Shown here one piece after another: positions 43,624 to 52,588 of a DNA stretch of 64,000 nt. The translations under genes were made by a program, and so were the position numbers. The first letter of the stretch is position 1. Every line of letters starts with the position of its first letter. The stretch comes from Curtobacterium pusillum. Its GTDB lineage: Bacteria; Actinomycetota; Actinomycetes; Actinomycetales; Microbacteriaceae. The notes beneath the pieces are model-generated. The model searched no databases. It was given only the letters and a program-made list of their open reading frames with translations, and was not told the origin of the DNA. The stretch spans positions 3,410,001 through 3,474,000 of the forward strand of contig CP018783.1 of assembly GCA_002025645.1 (NCBI GenBank), given 5' to 3'.

Positions 43624-46600
43624 GTGACGACAACCTCGTCCACCTCGGGGCGGCGTTCGCCGCGGGTCCCGATCGTGGTCACGATCATCGTGCTGGCCGC
43701 ACTGGTGATCGCCTTCTTCATCTTCGCGAGCCTGTACACCGACTACGCGTGGTTCGCGCAGCTCGGCTTCCAGCAGGTCCTGACCACGCGGTGGATCGCC
43801 GGGACGTTGATGTTCCTCGCCGGGTTCCTCGGGATGGCGGTGCCCGTGTACGCGAGCATCGCGATCGCGTTCCGGTTCCGGCCGGTCTACGCGAAGCTCA
43901 ACTCGCAGCTCGACCGCTACCAGCAGGTCATCGAGCCGCTGCGTCGTGCCGTGATGATCGGCATCCCGGTCGTCCTCGGCATCTTCGCCGGGCTGTCGAC
44001 CGCGGGGCGCTGGAGCATGGTGCTCGAGTACTTCAACCGGACGCCGTTCGGCAAGACCGACCCGCAGTTCGGACTCGACATCGGGTTCTACGTGTTCGAG
44101 CTGCCGTTCTGGCGCGCGATCGTGGCGTACTCGTCGGCCGTCGTGCTCATCGCGGGTCTCGCCGCACTCGCCGCCTGCTACCTGTACGGCGCCATGCGCT
44201 TCGGTGGCCGTGAAGTCCGCATCTCGAAGGCCGCACGGATCCAGCTCGCCGTCACGGCTGCGGTCTACATCGCGCTGCAGGCGGTCAGCCTCTGGCTCGA
44301 CCAGTACGCCGCGCTGACGAAGTCGAACTCGCTCATCACGGGTGCCCAGTACACCGAGGTGAACGCCGTCATCCCGGGCCGCGAGATCATGGCCGGCATC
44401 GCGGCGATCGTCGCGATCCTGTTCATCGTCACCGCGGTCATCGGCCGCTGGCGCATCTCGATCGTCGGCACCGGGCTGCTGCTCGTCGCGGCGATCGTCA
44501 TCGGTGGCATCTACCCCTGGATCGTCCAGCGACTGCAGGTGAAGCCGTCCGAGCGCACGTTCGAGTCGGCGTACATCGAGCGGAACATCAAGGCCACCCG
44601 TGACGCGTACGGCGTCTCCGGGGTGCAGGAGAAGAACTACGACGCGACGACCGAGGCCAGCTCCGGCGCCCTGGCACAGGACGCCCAGACCACGGCGAAC
44701 ATCCGTCTGATCGACCCGAAGATCGTCTCCGACACGTTCAGCCAGCTGCAGCAGTACCGGCAGTACTACCAGTTCCCGAAGGAACTCGACGTCGACCGCT
44801 ACGACGTCAAGGGCGAGACCGAGGACACCGTGATCGCGGTCCGCGACATCGACCTCGACGGGCTGAGCTCGCAGGCGAACACGCCGTACAACCGGGCGTT
44901 CGTCTACACGCACGGCTACGGCGTCACCGCGGCCTTCGGCAACCAGCGTGCCAGCGACGGCAAGCCGGTCTTCCTCGAGTCGGGCATCCCGTCGAACGGC
45001 GCCCTCGGGGACTTCCAGCAGCGCGTGTACTTCGGCGAGACCTCGCCGGCGTACTCGATCGTCGGTGCGCCGAAGGGCTCGAAGAACGTCGAGCTCGACT
45101 ACCCGTCCGGCTCCGACGACGACAACGGCGGCAACGCCACGACGACGTACGCCGGCAACGGCGGACCGAGCCTCGGCAACTTCTTCAACCGGCTCGTCTA
45201 CGCGGCGAAGTTCCAGTCCGAGCAGATCCTGCTGTCGGACGCGGTCAACCAGGACTCGCAGATCCTGTACGACCGCGACCCGATCTCCCGCGTGCAGAAG
45301 GTGGCGCCGTACCTGACGCTCGACAGCGACGCGTACCCGGCCATCGTCGACCACCGCATCCAGTGGGTCGTCGACGGCTACACGACGAGCGACGCGTACC
45401 CGTACTCGCAGAGCCAGAGCCTGTCGGACAGCATCGCCGGCTCCGAGTCCTCGGCGTACCGGACCGACCAGGTGAACTACATCCGGAACTCGGTGAAGGC
45501 CACGGTCGACGCGTACACGGGCAAGGTGACCCTGTACTCCTGGGACACCAAGGACCCGGTGCTCAAGACCTGGGAGAAGATCTTCCCGACCGCGGTCAAG
45601 CCCGTGTCCTCGATGAGCGCGGAACTCCTCGACCACGTCCGGTACCCGACCGACCTGTTCAAGGTGCAGCGGTCGATCCTCGGCACCTACCACGTCACCA
45701 ACGCGAACTCGTTCTACTCGGGTGACGACGCGTGGAACACGCCACAGGAACCGACGTCGGGCACGAACGACTCGTCCGACACCGCCGACACGTCGACGAC
45801 CACGAACTCGGGCACGAACGCGCTCGGGGCGACCACGACGACCACCAGGGCGAACCTGCAGGACCCGTACTACCTCACGATGAAGGTGCCGGGCCAAGGG
45901 ACCGCGTACACGTTGTACACGACGTACATACCCCAGCAGTCGGCCGGCTCGAACAACCGCAACGTGCTCACCGGGTACCTCGCGGTGGACTCCGACGCGG
46001 GCGGTGCTGGAAAGGGCAAGAAGGCGTCCGGCTACGGCAAGCTCACGCTGTTGACGATGCCGAAGACGGACAACATCCCGGGTCCGGCGCAGGTGCAGAA
46101 CCTGTTCAACTCGGACACCACGGTGTCGCAGGAGCTGAACATCCTGAAGCGGGGCAACTCGACCGTCAAGCAGGGCAACCTGCTGACGCTCCCGGTCGGT
46201 GGCGGGTTCCTCTACGTCCAGCCCGTGTACGTCCAGTCGACGTCGAGCGGTTCGTACCCGCTGCTGCAGAAGGTCCTCGTGGCGTTCGGCGACAAGATCG
46301 CGTTCGAGGACACCCTCGACGAGGCCCTCAACAGCCTCTTCGGCGGTGACTCGGGTGCCGCTGCCGGTGACCAGGGCGCTGCCGGTGGCTCCTCGGGCTC
46401 CTCGGGATCTGACTCCGGGTCGTCGTCCGGGTCCGACTCCGGGTCGTCGTCGGGCTCCGACTCCGGCTCATCCGCGGGTTCGGGTTCGTCGTCCGACTCG
46501 GGGACGGACAACGCGGCGCTGCAGAAGGCCCTGAACGACGCCAAGCAGGCGCTGCAGGACCGTCAGGACGCCTACGCGGACAACGACCTGGTCGCCGCTG

Positions 46601-46665
46601 CCGAGGCCGACCAGCGCCTGCAGGAAGCGATCCAGGCCGCCACCGAGGCCGAGAGCGGGAACTAG
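43624..46665 (+). CDS. UPF0182 large membrane protein
   Basis: A 1013-residue protein: seven or so N-terminal membrane helices (to about residue 300), then a large extracellular domain, as in UPF0182 (mycobacterial Rv3193c). The C-terminal 110 residues are low complexity: an acidic Ser/Gly tract with three near-identical GSDSGSS units encoded by a 21-base tandem repeat at about 46411-46473, then a charged helix of coiled-coil type (ALQKALNDAKQALQDRQDAY). Start GTG 43624 follows GGAG at 8 bases. Function unknown; it is regularly next to the PDZ-S16 protease, which suggests a shared task. Confidence 0.9.
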   Translation: MTTTSSTSGRRSPRVPIVVTIIVLAALVIAFFIFASLYTDYAWFAQLGFQQVLTTRWIAGTLMFLAGFLGMAVPVYASIAIAFRFRPVYAKLNSQLDRYQQVIEPLRRAVMIGIPVVLGIFAGLSTAGRWSMVLEYFNRTPFGKTDPQFGLDIGFYVFELPFWRAIVAYSSAVVLIAGLAALAACYLYGAMRFGGREVRISKAARIQLAVTAAVYIALQAVSLWLDQYAALTKSNSLITGAQYTEVNAVIPGREIMAGIAAIVAILFIVTAVIGRWRISIVGTGLLLVAAIVIGGIYPWIVQRLQVKPSERTFESAYIERNIKATRDAYGVSGVQEKNYDATTEASSGALAQDAQTTANIRLIDPKIVSDTFSQLQQYRQYYQFPKELDVDRYDVKGETEDTVIAVRDIDLDGLSSQANTPYNRAFVYTHGYGVTAAFGNQRASDGKPVFLESGIPSNGALGDFQQRVYFGETSPAYSIVGAPKGSKNVELDYPSGSDDDNGGNATTTYAGNGGPSLGNFFNRLVYAAKFQSEQILLSDAVNQDSQILYDRDPISRVQKVAPYLTLDSDAYPAIVDHRIQWVVDGYTTSDAYPYSQSQSLSDSIAGSESSAYRTDQVNYIRNSVKATVDAYTGKVTLYSWDTKDPVLKTWEKIFPTAVKPVSSMSAELLDHVRYPTDLFKVQRSILGTYHVTNANSFYSGDDAWNTPQEPTSGTNDSSDTADTSTTTNSGTNALGATTTTTRANLQDPYYLTMKVPGQGTAYTLYTTYIPQQSAGSNNRNVLTGYLAVDSDAGGAGKGKKASGYGKLTLLTMPKTDNIPGPAQVQNLFNSDTTVSQELNILKRGNSTVKQGNLLTLPVGGGFLYVQPVYVQSTSSGSYPLLQKVLVAFGDKIAFEDTLDEALNSLFGGDSGAAAGDQGAAGGSSGSSGSDSGSSSGSDSGSSSGSDSGSSAGSGSSSDSGTDNAALQKALNDAKQALQDRQDAYADNDLVAAAEADQRLQEAIQAATEAESGN

Positions 46666-46670
46666 ACACA

Positions 46671-46705
46671 CCGTGGCGGGGCACTCGATTTGTGCCCCGC
46701 CACGG
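46671..46705 (+). terminator. Terminator of the UPF0182 gene
   Basis: A 14-bp perfect stem (46671-46684 with 46692-46705) around a 7-base loop, directly after the stop codon. Confidence 0.85.
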
Positions 46706-46712
46706 CCCCGTG

Positions 46713-46718
46713 TAGGCT
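46713..46718 (+). promoter_or_regulatory. -10 box of the initiator tRNA gene
   Basis: TAGGCT, 11 bases before the first base of the tRNA, a fitting distance for a very short precursor. Confidence 0.6.
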
Positions 46719-46729
46719 TATCAACGTGC

Positions 46730-46806
46730 CGCGGGGTGGAGCAGTTCGGTAGCTCGCTGGGCTCATAACCCAGAGGTCGTAGGTTCAAATCCTGCCCCCG
46801 CAACCA
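46730..46806 (+). tRNA. Initiator tRNA-fMet (CAT anticodon), 77 nt with encoded CCA
   Basis: The cloverleaf is complete: acceptor CGCGGGG pairs with CCCCGCA except for the C1-A72 mismatch that marks initiator tRNAs; the anticodon stem has the three G-C pairs GGG/CCC around CTCATAA; the T loop is GGTTCAAATCC. The CCA end is encoded. These two marks separate it from elongator tRNA-Met. Confidence 0.97.
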
Positions 46807-46818
46807 AGCGTCACAGAG

Positions 46819-46853
46819 AAGGCCCCGGTCCAGTCGGACCGGGGCCTTCTTCG
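46819..46853 (+). terminator. Terminator of the tRNA-fMet gene
   Basis: AAGGCCCCGGTCC (46819-46831) pairs exactly with 46836-46848 around AGTC, followed by CTTCG. Confidence 0.88.
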
Positions 46854-46928
46854 TGCGTCCGGGGTCCTGGCTCGTGCTGGCCGGTGGGGCCGGGTCTCGC
46901 CTGCGCGTCCGGCGGCTACGCTCGGCGC

Positions 46929-47741
46929 ATGGGCACCCTGACGATCGCCGCGGCGCAGTTCGCACCCGTGGACGACCCCGCCGCCAACCTCGAGACCGTC
47001 CGCTCCGCGGCGGTGGATGCTGTTTCGCGGGGTGCCGACCTGCTCGTCACGCCCGAGTACACCTCGTACTTCACCGCCGAGATCGACGACCGGTTCGTCG
47101 CCGCAGCGCAGCCCCTCGACGGCCCGTTCGTCAGCGGCCTGCAGACCATCGCCCGCGACACCGGGATCGCACTCGTGGTCGGAGTCGCCGAGAGCGGTCC
47201 GGCCGACCGCTTCCGGAACACCCTCGTCGCAGTGCTGCCCGACGGCTCGATCGCCGCGGCGTACCGGAAGGTGCACCTCTACGACGCCTTCGGATCCCGG
47301 GAGTCCGACCGCATCGAGTCCGGTGACCCCGCGCAGCTCGCGGTGTTCGAGCTCGGTGGTGTTCGGCTCGGCCTGGAGACCTGCTACGACCTGCGCTTCC
47401 CCGAGGTCACCCGTCGCCTCGCCGCACCGGAGCACGGTGCCGCCGACGTCGTGGTGCTCCCCGCCGAGTGGGTCCGGGGCCCGGGCAAGGAACACCACTG
47501 GCGCACCCTGTTGACCGCGCGGGCGATCGAGAACACCGTGTGGGTGGTGGGCGTCGGGCAGACCCCGCCGATCGGCATCGGGGGATCGGTCGTGCTGGAC
47601 CCGTCCGGGGTCGCTGTCGCTGCGGCCGGTGCGGTCCCGGGGATGCTCGTCGCGACGATCGACACGGCGGTGACCGAGACGGTCCGGCAGACGAACCCTT
47701 CCCTGGCGCTGCGGCGCTACGAGGTCACGCTGCGCGACTGA
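46929..47741 (+). CDS. Carbon-nitrogen hydrolase (nitrilase superfamily)
   Basis: A 270-residue amidase-type enzyme with the Glu-Lys-Cys triad: Glu43 in TPEYTSYF, Lys114 in YRKVHLYD and Cys152 in LETCYDLRFPE. The sequence resembles the Nit1/Nit2 and omega-amidase group that hydrolyses deaminated glutathione or 2-oxo-amides. Start ATG 46929 has TACGCT 6 bases upstream, so it is probably leaderless; a longer frame from 46884 is rejected. It converges on an aminotransferase; an aminotransferase plus omega-amidase pair would fit methionine salvage or glutamine transaminase metabolism, which is inference. Confidence 0.87.
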   Translation: MGTLTIAAAQFAPVDDPAANLETVRSAAVDAVSRGADLLVTPEYTSYFTAEIDDRFVAAAQPLDGPFVSGLQTIARDTGIALVVGVAESGPADRFRNTLVAVLPDGSIAAAYRKVHLYDAFGSRESDRIESGDPAQLAVFELGGVRLGLETCYDLRFPEVTRRLAAPEHGAADVVVLPAEWVRGPGKEHHWRTLLTARAIENTVWVVGVGQTPPIGIGGSVVLDPSGVAVAAAGAVPGMLVATIDTAVTETVRQTNPSLALRRYEVTLRD

Positions 47742-47786
47742 CGCGTCGGTGTCGGCGTCCGGGCGGTAGACGTCCGTCCGTCCGTC

Positions 47787-47847
47787 CGCGAGCGGGCGGA
47801 ATGTGTGCCCTGCGGCGGATGAGGGGGACGTACTTCGCCCGCTCGCG
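47787..47847. repeat. 61-bp palindromic element, copy 1
   Basis: Starts CGCGAGCGGGCGGAATG and ends CTTCGCCCGCTCGCG; the outer 12 bases are perfectly inverted and the match continues imperfectly to about 20. Preceded by four tandem GTCC units. Pairs with copy 2, 32 bases downstream. Confidence 0.85.
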
Positions 47848-47879
47848 GTCGGCGAGCGTCGGGTCCGTCCGGCGTTCGT

Positions 47880-47940
47880 CGCGAGCGGGCGGAATGTGTG
47901 CCGTTCGGCGGGTGAGGGGGACGTGTTTCGCCCGCTCGCG
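47880..47940. repeat. 61-bp palindromic element, copy 2
   Basis: Same 61-base length and ends as copy 1; shares GGAATGTGTGCC with it and differs mainly in the centre and at GACGTGTTTCG. Lies between convergent nitrilase and aminotransferase genes. Confidence 0.85.
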
Positions 47941-47963
47941 CAGGGCCGGGGGCCGGGGCATGG

Positions 47964-47988
47964 GCCCCGGGGCGGCGCGCCCCGGGGC
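47964..47988. terminator. Hairpin after the aminotransferase gene
   Basis: GCCCCGGGGC (47964-47973) and the same sequence at 47979-47988 form a 10-bp stem around GGCGC; each arm is also self-complementary. It directly precedes the minus-strand stop codon. Confidence 0.65.
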
Positions 47989-47989
47989 G

Positions 47990-49192
47990 TCAAGCGTGCG
48001 GGGTGAGGCCTGCCAGGCGGGCAGCCGCGTCCTCGAGCACCGAGCGGCGCTTGCAGAACGCGAACCGGACGAGCGAGCGGTACCCGGCGGCGTGGTCCGG
48101 CCGGACGAACGCCGACACGGGAACGCCGACGACGCCGGCGAGCTCGGGCAGCTGCAGGCAGAACTCGCGGGCGTCGTCGTACCCGAGCGCTGCGGCATCG
48201 GCGATGACGAAGTAGCCACCGTCCGGCCGCATGACGTCGAAGCCGGCGGCGCCGAGACCGGCGGCGAGCAGATCGTGCTTCGCCGAGAGCTCCGCCGCGA
48301 TCCCAGCGAACACCGAGTCGGGCAGCCGAAGTCCGGCGGCGACCGCGGGTTGGAACGGAGCGCCGTTCACGAACGTCAGGAACTGCTTCACGGACGTGAT
48401 GGCGTCGACCAGCGCCGGGGGAGCCGTGAGCCAGCCGATCTTCCAGCCCGTGGTGCTGAAGGTCTTCCCAGCGCTCGAGATGGTGACGGTGCGGTCGGCA
48501 GCGCCGGGAAGGGTGGCGATCGGCACGTGCGGTACGTCGAACGTCAGGTGCTCGTAGACCTCGTCCGTGACGATCAGTGCGTCGTACTGCTCGGCGAGCT
48601 CGACGATCGTCGCGAGTACCTCGTCGGGGAGCACCCGCCCGGTCGGGTTGTGCGGCGTGTTCACCAGCACGACCCGGGTGCGGTCCGAGAACGCGGCGCG
48701 GAGCGTGTCCTCGTCGGGCAGGAAATCGGGAGCCGTCAGCGGGACGGTCACGTGCGTTCCTCCGGCCAGCCGGATGAGCGCGCCGTAGGCGTCGTAGAAC
48801 GGTTCGAAGGTCACGACTTCATCCCCGGGTTCGACGAACGCGAGGAGGGTCGCGGCGAGGGCCTCGGTCGCCCCGGCCGTGGCGAGGACCTGCCGGTCAG
48901 GGTCGACCTCGAGGCCGTACCACCGCGCCTGGTGCTCGCTGACGGCCAAGCGCAGGTCCGGCGTTCCGCGTCCGGGCGGGTACTGGTTGACGCCGTCCCG
49001 GATCGCGGCGACGGCGGCGTCGAGGACCTCGACGGGGCCGTCCTCGTCCGGGAAGCCCTGCCCGAGGTTGATCGCACCGGTCGCGGCGGCGAGGGCGCTC
49101 ATCTCGGCGAACACGGTCGGCGCGGGGACGCCGTCGGGTCCGAGGAGCATCGCTCCCTCGGCTGCTCGCAACCAGGGTCCTGCCTGCTGCAT
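47990..49192 (-). CDS. Class I PLP aminotransferase (kynurenine/methionine type)
   Basis: A 400-residue fold-type I aminotransferase. Motifs: NTPHNPTGRVL at 178-188, DEVYEHL at 210-216 and the PLP Lys243 in SSAGKTFSTTGWKIGW. The overall sequence resembles the YbdL/KAT group acting on methionine, glutamine or kynurenine. Start ATG 49192 follows GGAGG at about 7 bases; the frame open to 49294 is rejected for that reason. No clear -10 box at leaderless distance. Confidence 0.88.
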   Translation of the reverse strand: MQQAGPWLRAAEGAMLLGPDGVPAPTVFAEMSALAAATGAINLGQGFPDEDGPVEVLDAAVAAIRDGVNQYPPGRGTPDLRLAVSEHQARWYGLEVDPDRQVLATAGATEALAATLLAFVEPGDEVVTFEPFYDAYGALIRLAGGTHVTVPLTAPDFLPDEDTLRAAFSDRTRVVLVNTPHNPTGRVLPDEVLATIVELAEQYDALIVTDEVYEHLTFDVPHVPIATLPGAADRTVTISSAGKTFSTTGWKIGWLTAPPALVDAITSVKQFLTFVNGAPFQPAVAAGLRLPDSVFAGIAAELSAKHDLLAAGLGAAGFDVMRPDGGYFVIADAAALGYDDAREFCLQLPELAGVVGVPVSAFVRPDHAAGYRSLVRFAFCKRRSVLEDAAARLAGLTPHA

Positions 49193-49384
49193 GTGGTTCC
49201 CTCCGAGGTGTCGACCGCGCCGTGCGGTGCCGAACGCACCCAACCTACTGGCGGACCGACGCACCATCCGAGCGCTCGCCCACAGCCCACGCATAAGATC
49301 GCCATAGGTCGCTCGCAGCGTCAGCAGGAGCAGCGCTCAGGTGTGTCCGACAGACTGCACGAGCTTGAAAGGAGCACGTCCAGC

Positions 49385-51367
49385 ATGACCGACACCACGC
49401 CCCACGGGCAGGACGACGACTTCCGTCCGGACGACACGGCCGCACAGGCCGCATCCGAGGACGCCGCGACGAACGACTCCGAGCACACGACCGCCGCTCC
49501 GGCGAGTGACGCGCGAGCGGACCACACCGACGTGATCGACGCCGCTCCCGCGAACGAGACCGACGTCATCGCCGCGTCGAACGATCACCCGACCGACCGG
49601 TACACGGCTCCGTACCCGACGGTCGCGCCGGAGATGCCGGCCCCGACCGACGGCCCGGCGCAGACGAGCGAGTACGGCCAGACGGGCCAGTACGGCCAGA
49701 CGGCCCAGTACGGCCAGACGAGCCAGTACGGCCAGGGTAGCCAGGCGACCGGTGGGTACGGCCAGCACGCGACCCCGTACGGCACCGACCAGGCGTCGCA
49801 CGGTCAGTACGGCCAGCCGCAGCAGCAGAACCAGCCGCCGAGCCCGTACGGCCAGGGCCAGTACGGCCAGAGTCAGTACGGCCAGGGCCAGTACGGCCAG
49901 CCCCAGTCCACCTCCGGCCAGCCGCAGCAGCCCCGCTACGGCGAGTACGCCCAGCCCACCTCCGCCCCCGCATCGGCCTCCGAGTACGCCGGGTACGCCG
50001 GTGCACCCTCGGCGCAGGCCCCCATCTCGGCCACCAGCTCCTTCGGCGACGTCGACGGCTCCAACCAGCGCAACGGCCACTACTTCGGCGCCGCCGCGAC
50101 CGGTGCGGCCGCCGGCGCAGGAGCGGGTTCAGGCGCAGGCGCAGGCACCACGACGCGCACGAAGGACGGCCGCGGACGCCTCGTCCTCCCGATCGTCGCC
50201 GGCCTCGTCGTCGCGGGACTCGTCGGCGGCGGCGCCGGGTGGCTCGCCGGCTCGAGCCAGGGCGGCGGCACCGTCGTCGGTTCCTCGAACTCCCAGAGCG
50301 GCGGGAACCTGACGGTCAACGACTACAACAACGCGACGGTCGTCACGGCCGTGGCCGCCCAGGCGACCCCGTCGGTCGTGACGATCAACGTGTCGTCGAG
50401 CAGCGAGGCCGGCACCGGTTCGGGCGTCGTGTTCAGCAAGGACGGCTACATCGTCACGAACACCCACGTGGTGACGCTGGACGGTGACAGCTCGAACGGT
50501 TCGATCACGGTCACGACCTCGGACGGCAAGATCTACCCCGCGAAGCTCGTCGGCACGGACCCGACCGTGGACCTCGCGGTCATCAAGATCGACGCCACCG
50601 ACATGAAGCCGATCAGCTTCGCGGACTCGTCCGACCTCAACGTCGGTGACACCGCGGTCGCGATCGGTGCGCCGCTCGGCCTGTCGAACACCGTCACCGA
50701 CGGCATCGTCTCGACGCTCAGCCGCAGCATCCAGGTGACGTCGAGCGCTCCCAGCGAGGGCGGCGACTCGAACGAGGGCGGCAACGGCAGCAGCGGTGGC
50801 CCCTTCGACTTCTGGGGCAACGGCGACAACGGCAGCAGCTCGTCCTCGAACACCACGGTCTCGCTCCCGGTCATCCAGACCGACGCCTCGATCAACCCGG
50901 GCAACTCCGGCGGTGCGCTGCTCGACTCCAAGGGCAAGCTGATCGGCATCAACGTGGCGATCGCGAGTGCGAGCAGCTCGTCGGACTCGTCGAGCCAGTC
51001 CGGCAGCATCGGCGTCGGCTTCTCGATCCCCTCCAACCTCGTCAAGCGCGTGGCGAACGAGATCAAGGAGAACGGCTCGGCGACGCACGGTCTGCTCGGC
51101 GCGACGGTCGGCGACGCCGCCGAGGACGCCAAGGCCACCCAGATGGGCGGGCTGATCAAGTCCGTCTCGTCCGGCGGCGCGGCGGCGAAGGCCGGTCTGC
51201 AGAAGGGCGACGTGGTCACCAAGATCGGTTCGGCGACGGTCTCCGACGCCACCGACCTGACGGCGCAGGTCCGCTACTTCGCGGGTGGCGCCAAGACGAC
51301 CATCACCTACATCCGTGGCGGCGAGACCCGCGAGACGGACGTCACGCTCGGTACCTACAAGGGCTGA
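49385..51367 (+). CDS. HtrA/DegP-like S1C serine protease, membrane anchored
   Basis: A 660-residue protein. Residues 1 to about 250 are cytoplasmic and disordered, with many YGQ units; a membrane helix follows at about 265-288; outside lies a trypsin-like domain with His361 (TNTHVV), Asp396 (DLAVIK) and Ser508 (GNSGGALL), then one PDZ domain (about 555-650). It should degrade or process misfolded envelope proteins. A Gly/Ser/Asn-rich insert of about 40 residues (around 455-490) loops out of the protease domain. Start ATG 49385 has AAAGGAG 10 bases upstream. A strong hairpin follows the stop codon. Confidence 0.92.
   Translation: MTDTTPHGQDDDFRPDDTAAQAASEDAATNDSEHTTAAPASDARADHTDVIDAAPANETDVIAASNDHPTDRYTAPYPTVAPEMPAPTDGPAQTSEYGQTGQYGQTAQYGQTSQYGQGSQATGGYGQHATPYGTDQASHGQYGQPQQQNQPPSPYGQGQYGQSQYGQGQYGQPQSTSGQPQQPRYGEYAQPTSAPASASEYAGYAGAPSAQAPISATSSFGDVDGSNQRNGHYFGAAATGAAAGAGAGSGAGAGTTTRTKDGRGRLVLPIVAGLVVAGLVGGGAGWLAGSSQGGGTVVGSSNSQSGGNLTVNDYNNATVVTAVAAQATPSVVTINVSSSSEAGTGSGVVFSKDGYIVTNTHVVTLDGDSSNGSITVTTSDGKIYPAKLVGTDPTVDLAVIKIDATDMKPISFADSSDLNVGDTAVAIGAPLGLSNTVTDGIVSTLSRSIQVTSSAPSEGGDSNEGGNGSSGGPFDFWGNGDNGSSSSSNTTVSLPVIQTDASINPGNSGGALLDSKGKLIGINVAIASASSSSDSSSQSGSIGVGFSIPSNLVKRVANEIKENGSATHGLLGATVGDAAEDAKATQMGGLIKSVSSGGAAAKAGLQKGDVVTKIGSATVSDATDLTAQVRYFAGGAKTTITYIRGGETRETDVTLGTYKG
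49670..49905 (+). repeat. In-frame tandem repeats coding for YGQ units
   Basis: 15-base units of CAGTACGGCCAGACG type occur in two blocks (about 49670-49735 and 49804-49905) inside the htrA-like gene. Length should vary between strains by slippage or recombination. Confidence 0.8.
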
Positions 51368-51393
51368 CGCGCGTCAGCGGAACGCAACGACAC

Positions 51394-51441
51394 GACGGCC
51401 TGGAGGCGCGGTGCGAGCTGGCACCGCGCCTCCAGGCCGTC
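51394..51441. repeat. CTGGAGGC inverted repeat, 21-bp perfect copy
   Basis: 51394-51414 is the exact reverse complement of 51421-51441; the loop is GAGCTG. It lies 27 bases after the protease stop codon and probably also acts as its terminator. It is the best-preserved member of the family. Confidence 0.88.
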
Positions 51442-51535
51442 TCCCGGTTGCGTCCTTGATAGGCTCAGGGTCGCTCTGCGGGGCGGCACCGTCCGCGGTG
51501 CGTCCCGTGCACCCAGCCAGGACCCCGAGGTACGC

Positions 51536-52579
51536 ATGCAGACAGACGGACACCCCCTGCCGGGCGTCTCGTACGTGATGCCCGTCCTCAACGAGGTGAC
51601 CGAGGTCCGCGCGGCCGTCCAGAGCCTGCTCGACCAGGACTACGCCGGCCCGTTCGAGGTCATCCTCGCGCTCGGCCCGTCGATCGACGGCACGAACGAA
51701 CTCGTGGCCGAGATGAGCGCCGCCGATCCCCGCATCCGGGCGATCGAGAACCCCGTCGGGTCCACGCCCGCCGGCCTGAACGTGGCGATCCGCGCGTCGG
51801 TGCACCCCGTCGTCGTCCGCGTCGACGCGCACTCGGTGCTGCCGCAGGACTACACGCGGATCGCGGTGCGGGTGCTGCAGGAGTCCGGGGCGGACAACGT
51901 GGGCGGCATCATGCACGCCGAGGGCCGCACGCCGTTCGAGCGGGCCGTGGCGCTCGCCTACGGCAGCAGGGTCGGACTGGGCGGAACGCCGCACCACGTC
52001 GGCGGCCAGGCCGGACCGGCCGAGACCGCCTACCTCGGTGTGTTCCGGCGCGACCGCCTGTTCGAGGTCGGGCTGTTCGACGAGGGCATCAAGCGCGGCC
52101 AGGACTGGGAGCTCAACCGGCGGCTCCGGCAGACCGGCGGCACGGTGTGGTTCACGCCTGAGCTCGTCGTCACCTACCGTCCGCGACCCAGTCTGAAGCG
52201 GCTCGTGCGGCAGTTCGTCGCGACCGGGTTGTGGCGTGGTGAGCTCGCCCGCCGGTTCCCGGCGAACAACGGCCTGCGGTACTTCGTCCCGCCGGCGATG
52301 GTCGCCGCGATGGCGCTCGGCATCGTCGCGGGCATCGTCGGCATCATCGGCGCCGCACTCGGCTCCGGGGCGGCCTGGGCGCTGCTCGGGTTCGTCGTGC
52401 CCGCGGTCTACATCGTCTTCGTCGTCCTGGGGGCCGTCGCGGTCGCCCGGCGGTCGGGGCTGCCGACCCTGCTCTGGCTCCTCGTGGTGCTGCCCTGCAT
52501 CCACGTGGGCTGGGGCCTCGGCTTCATCATCGGCTTCCTCACCCGGACGTCCGAGCTGACCACGCACACGGGACGGTGA
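51536..52579 (+). CDS. Family 2 glycosyltransferase with C-terminal membrane helices
   Basis: A 347-residue inverting glycosyltransferase. The GT-A domain (1 to about 235) has VSYVMPVLNE, GPSIDGTNE, VRVDAHS (97-99 in the DxD place) and GQDWELNRRL; three hydrophobic segments follow (about 255-335), anchoring it in the membrane. Start ATG 51536 has GAGG 5 bases upstream; TAGGCT at 51460-51465 is a likely -10. First gene of a wall-glycopolymer cluster. Resembles ExoA-type enzymes. Confidence 0.85.
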   Translation: MQTDGHPLPGVSYVMPVLNEVTEVRAAVQSLLDQDYAGPFEVILALGPSIDGTNELVAEMSAADPRIRAIENPVGSTPAGLNVAIRASVHPVVVRVDAHSVLPQDYTRIAVRVLQESGADNVGGIMHAEGRTPFERAVALAYGSRVGLGGTPHHVGGQAGPAETAYLGVFRRDRLFEVGLFDEGIKRGQDWELNRRLRQTGGTVWFTPELVVTYRPRPSLKRLVRQFVATGLWRGELARRFPANNGLRYFVPPAMVAAMALGIVAGIVGIIGAALGSGAAWALLGFVVPAVYIVFVVLGAVAVARRSGLPTLLWLLVVLPCIHVGWGLGFIIGFLTRTSELTTHTGR

Positions 52580-52588
52580 CCTGACCTC

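Noticed and set aside
49670..49905. Regularly spaced repeats that might suggest a CRISPR array
   Set aside because: Units are 15 bases, in frame, without spacers, and encode YGQ in a protease gene; no cas genes nearby.
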